A stretch of DNA of 64,000 bases, taken from NCBI RefSeq assembly GCF_000718515.1, contig NZ_JNZS01000003.1, positions 186,001-250,000 on the forward strand, written 5' to 3'. Under the pieces are notes generated by a model. That model searched no databases and was not told the origin of the DNA. It saw only the letters and a program-made list of their open reading frames with translations. This document shows, piece by piece, positions 18,178-25,480 of the stretch (position 1 is its first letter; every line of letters starts with the position of its first letter). This stretch comes from Micromonospora parva. Its GTDB lineage: Bacteria > Actinomycetota > Actinomycetes > Mycobacteriales > Micromonosporaceae. The translations under genes and the position numbers were made by a program.

Positions 18178-19214
18178 AGGGTGCCGGCCGCTTCGAGGTC
18201 GCGGATCAGGTTCGCCCGCAGCCGGGCGCGGGTCGACTCGGGCGGTCGCACCCCGGAGGTGACCAGGAAGATCGCGTTCAGCAGCTGGTCCGTGGCCACC
18301 GCACCCCGGTCGCGCAGGTCGAGGAAGTGCGTGATCAGGTCGGCGCTGGCGGCCACCGCCTCCTCGCCGAGCATCGAGGTGATGATCTGGGTCAGGGCCT
18401 GCTCGTCCGGGGGCTGGATGTCCAGTCGCAGGCAGCGGCGCAGGAAGGCGGGTGGGAACTCCCGCTCGGCGTTGCTGGTGATGACGACGACCGGGAAGGC
18501 GGCGCAGCGGACCTGGCCGCGCCGTACCGGTGCCCGCAGGGTGCCGTCGCTGGTCATCACCTCCGCCAGGCTCTGGTCCTCCGGCAGCCGGGCCAGTTCC
18601 GGGATCTCGAACCGGCCCTCCTCGAAGACGTTGAGCAGGTCGTTGGGGAGCCCCAGGTCGCTCTTGTCCAGCTCGTCGATCAACACCACCCGGGGACGTG
18701 CCCAGGGCAGGAGTGCCGTGCCCAGCGGGCCGAGCGTCAGGTAGCGGCCGATGTCCGGTATCTCCTCGGTCCGCCCGGTGGACTGGAAGAGGTTCGTCTC
18801 CTGGAGCCGGCCGATCGCGTCATAGCGGTAGAGGCCGTCGTCCACGGTGGAGCGGCTGGTCACCGGCCAGTAGAGCACCGGCCCGAGGCCCAGCTCGTAC
18901 GCGACGCTGTAGGCGAGGGTGGACTTTCCGGTGCCCGGCTTGCCCGTCACCAGGAGCGGGCGGCGCAGGTAGAGCGCGGCGTTCACCATCTCGATCGCCT
19001 CGTCGGTGATCTGGTAGCCGCGTGCCCGCTCGGCGCCCTGCCGGTCCTCCGGCAGCGCCGAGGTGATCAGTGGCCCGCCGCCGAACCGCCGCCACTGGGG
19101 CGGTTCGGGGAGCCGCTCGACGCCGTTGTGCGGCCGTCCGGTGCCGAGGTAGATCCGCCAGTCCTCGCCGTCGCCCGTGGCGGAGTCCTCCGGCTGCGGT
19201 GGTGATTCCAACAC
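18174..19214 (-). CDS. MoxR-type AAA+ ATPase
   Basis: A 346-aa protein. The open frame reaches 19775, but that part is antisense-like; GTG 19214 has AGGAAGGGAC upstream and lies 14 bp after the preceding stop. Walker A is TGKPGTGKST near residue 90, Walker B VVLIDELDK, and a sensor asparagine is in VVITSNAEREFPPAFLRRC, the classical MoxR arrangement. MoxR ATPases commonly act with vWA proteins as chaperone-like remodelers. Here the vWA partner is the adjacent TPR protein. The tight coupling on both sides supports one functional unit. Confidence 0.92.
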   Translation of the reverse strand: MLESPPQPEDSATGDGEDWRIYLGTGRPHNGVERLPEPPQWRRFGGGPLITSALPEDRQGAERARGYQITDEAIEMVNAALYLRRPLLVTGKPGTGKSTLAYSVAYELGLGPVLYWPVTSRSTVDDGLYRYDAIGRLQETNLFQSTGRTEEIPDIGRYLTLGPLGTALLPWARPRVVLIDELDKSDLGLPNDLLNVFEEGRFEIPELARLPEDQSLAEVMTSDGTLRAPVRRGQVRCAAFPVVVITSNAEREFPPAFLRRCLRLDIQPPDEQALTQIITSMLGEEAVAASADLITHFLDLRDRGAVATDQLLNAIFLVTSGVRPPESTRARLRANLIRDLEAAGTL

Positions 19215-19228
19215 GCTGTCGTCCCTTC

Positions 19229-20722
19229 CTAGACCGGCGCGCTGAGGGCGTCGGCCGGTGGCACCCGGTCGATCTCGTCCCACAGCAGGGTGAGGTGGAG
19301 ACCGAGGTGTTCGGGGGAGCCGCCCTCGCTGCCCGCGTCGCGACGCAGCTCCCAGACCAGCTCGCGCAGGTTTGCGACGCTGCGCGCCATGAGCACCTCG
19401 GGGATGTACGAATCGAACCGTGACGCCGCCGCGCGATCGCGACACCAGAGGACGACCGGCAGTCCGGCGGTGACCGCGGCGCCGATCGCCGCCTGGATGT
19501 GCCGTTCGGCGCCGCTGACGAACAGCACGAGACAGACCGGGTAGTCGTCGTTGCCGAGCAGTCGGGCGTGCAGGTGCTGCGCGACGTACGGCTCGGTGAG
19601 CCGCTCGAAGGCGACCGCCCGGGCCTGCACGGCGGAACCCTGCTCGCGCAGCCGCCGGTGCCGCGTCCGCCAGCGGGGACGCATCAGGGAGTTGCGCATC
19701 CGGGTGAGGTCGCGGACGACCACCGGGTAGTGCACGCCGAGGGCCGTGTAGAGCCCCGGAGCCGCCACCTGCCACCTGTCGAACTCGTAGTCGAGCAGGC
19801 GTCGGGGCACGATGAACTCGACAGTCAGTTGACCGATCTCGGCGGTACTGCGATTGGCCAGTTCGGTGAGCGCCTCATCGATCTTGAGCTGGATCTGCTC
19901 CAGTCGGAACCGATCCCCCGGCCCGTCCGGGACGCGTTCCCAGTGCCACGGCAGCCGGCCGGGATCGCCCGGGGTCACCAACCAGGCCTCGAACAGGTAC
20001 CGGGAGGCGTCGATGCCGTCCGCGTCCAGCAGCACCACGAAGTAGGAGCGGTACTGGTCGCCGTCCGAGGGTCTGGGACCGCCCGCCGACCCGGCCGGCG
20101 GCGGGGTCGCCGCCGGACCCGGCGGGACCCCCATCCGCCGCGCGACCGCGTCGGCGAGGCGGCCGGCGATCCGGCGGGCCGGTAGGGCGACCCGGCCCGC
20201 CAGGTCGTCCAGGAAGGCGACCAGCGGCGGGCGTACGTCGGGGTCGGAGATCGCGTCCTCCAGCTCCCGGAGGACGGCCGCCAGGTCGGTGACCGGTGGG
20301 CGCACCCGCGGACCGAGCCGCGCCACCGCGCCGCGGCACAGGTCCAGCAGCACCGGCGGATCGAGGCCGTCGGCCAGCTCGACGATCTGGCCGCGTTCGT
20401 CGGCGGTGAGGATCTCCGGCGGCAGGTGGATGGCGACGAGTGCGCGGAAGCGGTCCAGCTCCGGGCTCTCACCGTCCACCGCCGCCACCGCCTCGGGCAA
20501 CAGCCGAAGCGCCCCCGGCACCTCCTCGCAGGCCGCGACGAGTCCCCAGAGGTCGGTGAAGGGCACGTCGGAGCGGCGGAAGACCGGCTCGCCGTCGATC
20601 AGGTGGCCGAGTTGCCGTACGTACCGGTCGCGGTGGGTGCGTACCTCGGCACCGGTGAGCGCGAGCATCGCGTCGACCAGCCGGCGGTGGTCGTGGGATT
20701 CGAGGGTCACCGGCGCCGCCAT
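19229..20722 (-). CDS. VMAP-C domain protein with effector-associated helical N-terminus
   Basis: A 497-aa protein. The C-terminal half (from about residue 225) begins YRSYFVVLLDADGIDASRY and contains LPWHWERVPDG and VEFIVPRRLLDYEFDRW. This is the pattern of VMAP-C, the vWA-MoxR-associated protein domain. The N-terminal 90 residues (LESHDHRRLVDAMLALTG) look like an effector-associated death-like domain, and a helical middle region follows. These proteins bridge a MoxR/vWA module to an effector protease. The start may be ATG 20722, or GTG 20710, which overlaps the stop of a small upstream ORF. Confidence 0.82.
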   Translation of the reverse strand: MAAPVTLESHDHRRLVDAMLALTGAEVRTHRDRYVRQLGHLIDGEPVFRRSDVPFTDLWGLVAACEEVPGALRLLPEAVAAVDGESPELDRFRALVAIHLPPEILTADERGQIVELADGLDPPVLLDLCRGAVARLGPRVRPPVTDLAAVLRELEDAISDPDVRPPLVAFLDDLAGRVALPARRIAGRLADAVARRMGVPPGPAATPPPAGSAGGPRPSDGDQYRSYFVVLLDADGIDASRYLFEAWLVTPGDPGRLPWHWERVPDGPGDRFRLEQIQLKIDEALTELANRSTAEIGQLTVEFIVPRRLLDYEFDRWQVAAPGLYTALGVHYPVVVRDLTRMRNSLMRPRWRTRHRRLREQGSAVQARAVAFERLTEPYVAQHLHARLLGNDDYPVCLVLFVSGAERHIQAAIGAAVTAGLPVVLWCRDRAAASRFDSYIPEVLMARSVANLRELVWELRRDAGSEGGSPEHLGLHLTLLWDEIDRVPPADALSAPV

Positions 20723-20766
20723 CCGAGCGCACTTCGGCAGCGCCGGAGGACACCGCTATCGACCAT
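20707..20766 (-). CDS. Possible 19-aa leader peptide upstream of the VMAP-C gene
   Basis: ATG 20766 has a near-perfect ribosome site (GGAGGAG, 2 bp away) and encodes MVDSGVLRRCRSALGWRRR. Its stop is within GTGA, whose GTG is in frame with the VMAP-C gene. The VMAP-C ATG itself has a poor ribosome site, so translation by coupling from this mini-ORF is plausible. Confidence 0.4.
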   Translation of the reverse strand: MVDSGVLRRCRSALGWRRR

Positions 20767-20872
20767 GTCTCCTCCGATGCGATGCCGAGAACCACCCATT
20801 GCGGCGGGTATACAGATAGTACGGAGGCAACCGCGTGCGGTAGAACCCTTCGCACGGAGGAAATCTATTAGC

Positions 20873-22657
20873 TTAAATTGAACGCATCGGACGGATCGGT
20901 GGAATACCGACCGCAGCCAGCGGTGCGGGCCGGTCCGTCGCCCGCAGCGCCTCGTGACCGGTGTGAATGGCGTTGCGGATGTCCGCCACCACCGCTCCGC
21001 CCCCGTCCGGCACCGGTGCGCGCAACGCGTCCCGTACGCCGAGCTGGCGGGCGTGCAGCAGGGAGATCAGCTCGTCTCGGCGTACCTCCACGGCCCGCCG
21101 GACCTCCGGCAGCCGCGCCAGCGGCGGCCGCCATACTCCCTCGGGCCCGCCGTCGCCGGCCGGACCGCCGGACCAGGCCGGGTCGGTGGCGCGCAGCCGG
21201 GTGCGGGCTACGTCGAGCCGGCGGACCTGCGCCTCGCCGCAGGCGATGGCCTCCCGGACGGCCGGTCCGATCTCCATGCCCGCGGCCTCGCACTCCACCG
21301 CCATCTCCGGGTCGAGCAGGAACGCGCGGGTCAGCGCCGCACCGTCACCGGCCCACGCCGCGGAGAGCACCAGCAGCGGCGGGCACAGCGGCAACGCGTC
21401 GACGGAGTCGGTCAGCACCTGGGCCGCGCGCTGGTCGCCGCCCGCCCGCAGCGTGACGACCGCGAGCAGCAGCGCCCCGGCGGTCAGCGCGGCCGTCGGC
21501 GCCGGGTGGTCGGGCGGGGCCTCCCGCAGCCCTCCGGCGGCCGCCGCGAACGCGTGGCCTGCGGCCCGCCAGCGTCCGCCGATCGCGTGGCTGATCCCGA
21601 GTCCCCACCAGGCACCGGCCGTCCCGTCGACGCGCACCGCCGCCTCGAACCCAGTGGTCGCCTCGTCCCAGCTGCCCGCCCGCAGGGCCAGCCAACCCGT
21701 ACGGTCGGCCGAACCCCTCAGCATCCGCTCCACCGGTTCGGGCAACCCCGCCTCCCAGTGCAGGCGCTCCGCCGCCCAGGGGACGGGCCGCTGGCGGGGC
21801 GGAACCGGACCGTCCGACCGGTCGGCACCGCGCCCGTCCCGAACCTCCACCCCGGCCGGCGGCAGGGGCGCGGTCCGGCCGGCCGCCGTGGCCAGGGCCG
21901 GGCCCCGTGAGCTCCGGGCGACGTAGAGGTCGCCCTCGCCGTACATCCAGCGGCGGGGCGTCTGCCCGCCGGCCACCGCGACCGAGTCCCTGACGTACCG
22001 GTAGAGCTCGTCGGCGGATACCAGTCCGTCACCGTCCAGGTCGGCGTCACCGGTGCGCAGCCCCTCGATCACCGCACCGGCGAAGACGGAGTGCCGAGGG
22101 TTGTCGGTCAGCGGCAGCGGCTCGCCGGCCGGCTCCCAGGCGTACTCGTGGGCCGTGGTGGCGGTCAGGACGGCGCGGCCGGTGCCCTCGCCCGGGAACA
22201 GGTCCCCGCCGCGGACGCCCGCGTCGCCCTGGTGGGTCAACACCCGCGACACCGCTCCGCTGAAGCAGCAGTCCAGCAGCAGGACCATCCGCTGGCAGGC
22301 CGAGCGGTTGAGCAGGCGGTTGATCAGTTCAGTGGGAAGCGCGGTGGCCGGCAGGTCGTCGACGTCCGTGTCGGCGAGAGCGAGGTAGAGCAGCCCGTCG
22401 ATGTCGCGTCGGCCGTGGCAGGCGAAGAAGAGCAGCAGGTGGTCCGACCGGCCGGCCGACCGCAGCAGTCGGGCGATCTCCAGCCGGGCCTCGTGCTCGG
22501 TCGGGTTGACCAGCAGCCGTACGTCGTAGGCGCCGACCGTCGGGTCACCGAGCAGCCGGGCCAGCACCTGGACGTCGTGTGCCGGAGACCGGAGGCGGGA
22601 CAGCTTGGGATCGTCGTACTCGTCACAGGCGATCAACAAGGCGCGTCTGCGCGTCAC
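20873..22657 (-). CDS. Caspase-like protease with EF-hand loop (conflict-system effector)
   Basis: A 594-aa protein with GTG start overlapping the upstream stop (GTGA). The peptidase C14 domain occupies about 1-230: catalytic His81 in FFACHGRR and Cys131 in LLLDCCFSGA. Within it lies a canonical EF-hand loop, DLDGDGLVSADE at 206-217, with all Ca-binding positions (Asp206, Asp208, Asp210, Glu217). The remaining 360 residues are Ala-rich helical, with a TPR-like section. Bacterial caspases of this type act as suicide or cleavage effectors in NTPase-regulated conflict systems. A 150-bp gap separates it from the VMAP-C gene. Confidence 0.9.
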   Translation of the reverse strand: MTRRRALLIACDEYDDPKLSRLRSPAHDVQVLARLLGDPTVGAYDVRLLVNPTEHEARLEIARLLRSAGRSDHLLLFFACHGRRDIDGLLYLALADTDVDDLPATALPTELINRLLNRSACQRMVLLLDCCFSGAVSRVLTHQGDAGVRGGDLFPGEGTGRAVLTATTAHEYAWEPAGEPLPLTDNPRHSVFAGAVIEGLRTGDADLDGDGLVSADELYRYVRDSVAVAGGQTPRRWMYGEGDLYVARSSRGPALATAAGRTAPLPPAGVEVRDGRGADRSDGPVPPRQRPVPWAAERLHWEAGLPEPVERMLRGSADRTGWLALRAGSWDEATTGFEAAVRVDGTAGAWWGLGISHAIGGRWRAAGHAFAAAAGGLREAPPDHPAPTAALTAGALLLAVVTLRAGGDQRAAQVLTDSVDALPLCPPLLVLSAAWAGDGAALTRAFLLDPEMAVECEAAGMEIGPAVREAIACGEAQVRRLDVARTRLRATDPAWSGGPAGDGGPEGVWRPPLARLPEVRRAVEVRRDELISLLHARQLGVRDALRAPVPDGGGAVVADIRNAIHTGHEALRATDRPAPLAAVGIPPIRPMRSI

Positions 22658-23040
22658 CGGGGAAGTTTCCGGTCGAGCCAGGTCTGGGCGATGCGGCGCT
22701 GGTCGGCGGCGGAGACTCCGGTGAGGTCGAGTTCGCTGCCGTCCGGCTCGACGATCCGCACGCCGCGCCCCTGGCGCTGGCCGGCCCAGGCGAGGAGGAG
22801 TTCCAGCACCGCGATGATCGACGGGAGAGCGGGTTCGATGGCCAGCGCGACGGCACCGATCATCTCGATCTCGCCGGCACGGGTGCCGTCCGGCGCGACC
22901 TCGGTCGGTGCGGGCAACCGTTCCCCGTACGGCGCCAGTTCCAGGGCCAACTGCCGGGCACCGAGTTCCAGCTCGCCAGGTCCGTCCTCCGCGCCCCCGC
23001 GCAGGAGCGCGGCGATCGGCAGCCCGCTGTGGTCAGCCAT
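22654..23040 (-). CDS. EACC1-like effector-associated component
   Basis: A 128-aa protein; ATG 23040 is preceded by GGGGAGGAACCTG. It carries a hydrophobic helix (ALAIEPALPSIIAVLELLLAW) of the kind seen in effector-associated constant component 1, followed by RGVRIVEPDGSELDLTG and a C-terminal helix. EACC1 proteins accompany caspase or trypsin effectors in ternary conflict systems and probably act as adaptors. It is the first gene of the leftward block and overlaps the caspase gene by 4 bp. Confidence 0.75.
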   Translation of the reverse strand: MADHSGLPIAALLRGGAEDGPGELELGARQLALELAPYGERLPAPTEVAPDGTRAGEIEMIGAVALAIEPALPSIIAVLELLLAWAGQRQGRGVRIVEPDGSELDLTGVSAADQRRIAQTWLDRKLPR

Positions 23041-23379
23041 CAGGTTCCTCCCCGGGTAAGGATCCATCCGACTCAATTGCACCATCGGTGGTCAACGCGC
23101 GCCCGGCCGGCGCCGGCCGGGCGGCGCCGGCGAGGTGCCCGAGCCGGCCCGCCCTCGTCCGAGCTCGTCGCCACCCGCTGGGGCGGCCCAGGCGTGAAGG
23201 AAGCCCTCTTCGGAGACGATCCGCCGGCCTGACCCAGCCGCGGTGGAAGCGTTGGCTGCCATACGGTCACCAGGTGCCTATGGTGGTGCGTCACAACGAA
23301 TGCGCAGCTTCCGACAGCACGGCCGCCGAACCCAAGAGCAGACCCGCCATTCGCGCGGTCGCTGAACCCGACCACATGA
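23041..23379. other. Intergenic region upstream of the conflict block
   Basis: About 340 bp between the EACC1-like gene and the end of the GntR gene, both leftward. It should hold the promoter of the five-gene block. The notable structure is a 24-bp perfect palindrome at 23100-23123. No gene was recognised. Confidence 0.55.
23100..23123. repeat. 24-bp perfect GC palindrome
   Basis: CGCCCGGCCGGC followed at once by its reverse complement, with no loop. It lies about 60 bp before the EACC1-like start. It could be a terminator for the GntR gene, an operator, or a cruciform-forming site. Confidence 0.5.
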
Positions 23380-24117
23380 TCAGAGTGGCGGTTGACCTGC
23401 GGTGGTGCTGACCTGGTCCGGCAGTTCCGGGCCGGGTGCCCGGTCGCCGCCGTCTCGCAGCCGGATGGAATGCCATGCCGCGCGTACGTGGCTGCGCATG
23501 ACCGACTCCGCCCAGTCGGGGTCGGGCGCGGCCAGCGCCGCCACCAGTTCGTGATGGTGAGCCAGGCTACGGCGCAGCGCGTCCGGGCTGTAGCGGGAGA
23601 AGGTACGCCAGACGAGCGGCATCTGGATCACCGATGAGACGACGCCGGCCAGTCGGCTGTTGTCGGACGCCTCAAGGATCATCCGGTGGAACCGGTTGTT
23701 CAGCTCGGTGAGCTCGTCCACATCGGTCGGTCGTCCGTCCGGTGCCACCTCGTCCATCCGGTGGGCCAGCGCGTCGAGCGCGTCCACGTCGATGGTGCCC
23801 GTGGTCGCCGCCAGTCGGCAGCCCCAGGGCTCGAGCACGGCCCGCAGGCTGAAGATCTCGTCGAGGTCGTGGATGCTCCACGCCTGGACCTGCACGCCAC
23901 GGTTGCGTTCGTGGCGGACCAGTCCCTCCGCCGTCAGCCGTCTGAGCGCCTCCCGGACCGGGGTCCGACTCACCCCGATCGACTCGGCCAACTCGCCCTC
24001 GCGGAGCCACGCGCCGGCCGACCGTTGCCCGGACAGGATCTGTTCCCGGATCAGCCGATAGGCATCGTCGGCGGCGTGGCCGTTGTCGGCCTCCCGCAGT
24101 GGCGTGTGGTCACTCAT
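23380..24117 (-). CDS. GntR-family regulator, FCD (FadR-like) subgroup
   Basis: A 245-aa protein from ATG 24117 (MSDHTPLREADNG). An upstream extension to 24177 lacks conserved sequence. The winged HTH is at about 18-85 (LREGELAESIGVSRTPVREA, then LRRLTAEGLVRHERNRGVQV). The FCD ligand domain follows, with metal-type residues in ELNNRFHRMI and SLAHHHELVAAL. It is divergent from the catabolic operon starting at 24272. The two palindromes in the 154-bp gap suggest it represses that operon and itself, with release by a pathway acid (inferred). Confidence 0.9.
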   Translation of the reverse strand: MSDHTPLREADNGHAADDAYRLIREQILSGQRSAGAWLREGELAESIGVSRTPVREALRRLTAEGLVRHERNRGVQVQAWSIHDLDEIFSLRAVLEPWGCRLAATTGTIDVDALDALAHRMDEVAPDGRPTDVDELTELNNRFHRMILEASDNSRLAGVVSSVIQMPLVWRTFSRYSPDALRRSLAHHHELVAALAAPDPDWAESVMRSHVRAAWHSIRLRDGGDRAPGPELPDQVSTTAGQPPL

Positions 24118-24145
24118 GATGCCCGGACCGTAGCAACACGGCAGG

Positions 24146-24155
24146 TTGTATGCAA
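24146..24155. promoter_or_regulatory. Candidate GntR operator 1
   Basis: TTGTATGCAA, one base away from a perfect palindrome and from the second site at 24241. It lies 15 bp upstream of the -35 box of the catabolic operon and 28 bp from the GntR start codon, so it could control both genes. Confidence 0.6.
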
Positions 24156-24170
24156 TCTCCCTCCAGGGCA

Positions 24171-24199
24171 TTGACACCCGAGGAACACAGGCCTACTTT
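24171..24199 (+). promoter_or_regulatory. Sigma-70-type promoter of the catabolic operon
   Basis: TTGACA (24171-24176), a 17-bp spacer, then TACTTT (24194-24199). This matches the consensus unusually well for a high-GC genome. The predicted leader is about 65 nt and contains the second operator. Confidence 0.7.
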
Positions 24200-24240
24200 C
24201 CCAGCACAACTTGCTGTAACGGCAGTCACATACCTGTGAA

Positions 24241-24250
24241 TTGCATGCAA
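24241..24250. promoter_or_regulatory. Candidate GntR operator 2
   Basis: TTGCATGCAA, a perfect 10-bp palindrome, flanked by an A on the 5' side and AGA on the 3' side. It lies downstream of the predicted transcription start, a position suited to roadblock repression. Confidence 0.6.
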
Positions 24251-24271
24251 AGAGACACTGATGAGGGGCTC

Positions 24272-25471
24272 ATGAGCACTCCACTGCCGCTTGACGACAT
24301 CCGGGTGATCGAGCTCGGACAGCTGCTGGCGGGGCCGTTCTGCGGTCAACTCCTGGGTGACTTCGGCGCCGAGGTGATCAAGGTCGAGGACCCGGGTCAG
24401 GGCGACCCCATGCGGCAGTGGGGACGCGAGAAGCCCTACGGCAAGTCGCTCTGGTGGCCGGTGGTGGCGCGGAACAAGAAGTCCGTGACCGCGAACCTGC
24501 GGACCGAGCAGGGTCAGGATCTGGTACGCCAGCTCGTCGCGCGAGCGGACGTGTTGATCGAGAACTTCCGGCCCGGCACGTTGGAGCGCTGGGGGTTGGC
24601 CCCGGAGCGGCTGTGGGAGATCAACCCCGGTCTGATCGTCACCCGCGTGACCGGTTTCGGGCAGACGGGCCCGTACTCGTCGCGTGCCGGATACGGATCG
24701 ATCGGCGAGGCGATGGGCGGCATCCGCTACGTGACCGGCGACCCCGACCGCCCTCCAGCCCGGGCCGGCGTCTCTCTCGGCGATTCGCTGGCGGCGACGT
24801 TCGCCTGCCTGGGCACCCTGGTGGCGCTGCACCAGCGCGGACGTACCGGTCGAGGCCAGGTGGTGGACTCGGCCATCTACGAGGCCGTGCTGGCGATGAT
24901 GGAATCGCTCATCCCCGAGTACCAGATCGCTGGCTACCAGCGGGAACGGACCGGAACGACCCTTCCGAACGTGTCCCCGAGCAACGTCTACCCGACGGCC
25001 GACGGCGAGATGGTGCTGATCGCGGCGAACCAGGACACGGTCTTCCGCCGGCTCGCCGAGGCGATGGGGCGGGTGGAGCTGGCCACCGACGAGAAGTACG
25101 CCACCCACGGCGCCCGAGGCCGCTGGATGGAGCAGCTGGACGGCCTGGTCGCCGAATGGAGCTCGACGCTCGCGGCCGACGATCTGCTCGAACGGCTGCA
25201 CGCCCAGGGCGTTCCGGCAGGCCGCATCTTCAGGGCCCGGGACATGCTCGAGGACCCGCACTTCGCCTCGCGGGAGGCCATAGTCCGACTGACCCACCCC
25301 GGTCTCGGGGAGTTCGCCATGCACAACGTCGTACCCAAGCTCTCTGACAGCCCGGGCCGGGTCCGGCACGTCGGCCCCGAGCTCGGCGAACACAACGAGG
25401 ACATCTATCGCGACCTGCTGGGGCTCGGCGACGACGCGATGGCGTCGCTGCGTTCCGCCGGCGTCATCTGA
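24272..25471 (+). CDS. CaiB/BaiF family class III CoA-transferase
   Basis: A 399-aa protein; the ATG at 24272 is preceded by GAGGGG. The family start is present (DIRVIELGQLLAGPFCGQLL, then FGAEVIKVEDPGQGD), with NKKSVTANL, ENFRPGTLERWGL and FGQTGPY. Asp171 in SLGDSLAATFACLG is the expected catalytic aspartate. The enzyme moves CoA between carboxylic acids without a covalent CoA-thioester intermediate on the product. It is the first gene of a five-gene operon and probably activates the acid released by the downstream hydrolases (inferred). Confidence 0.92.
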   Translation: MSTPLPLDDIRVIELGQLLAGPFCGQLLGDFGAEVIKVEDPGQGDPMRQWGREKPYGKSLWWPVVARNKKSVTANLRTEQGQDLVRQLVARADVLIENFRPGTLERWGLAPERLWEINPGLIVTRVTGFGQTGPYSSRAGYGSIGEAMGGIRYVTGDPDRPPARAGVSLGDSLAATFACLGTLVALHQRGRTGRGQVVDSAIYEAVLAMMESLIPEYQIAGYQRERTGTTLPNVSPSNVYPTADGEMVLIAANQDTVFRRLAEAMGRVELATDEKYATHGARGRWMEQLDGLVAEWSSTLAADDLLERLHAQGVPAGRIFRARDMLEDPHFASREAIVRLTHPGLGEFAMHNVVPKLSDSPGRVRHVGPELGEHNEDIYRDLLGLGDDAMASLRSAGVI

Positions 25472-25480
25472 GGAGGAACC

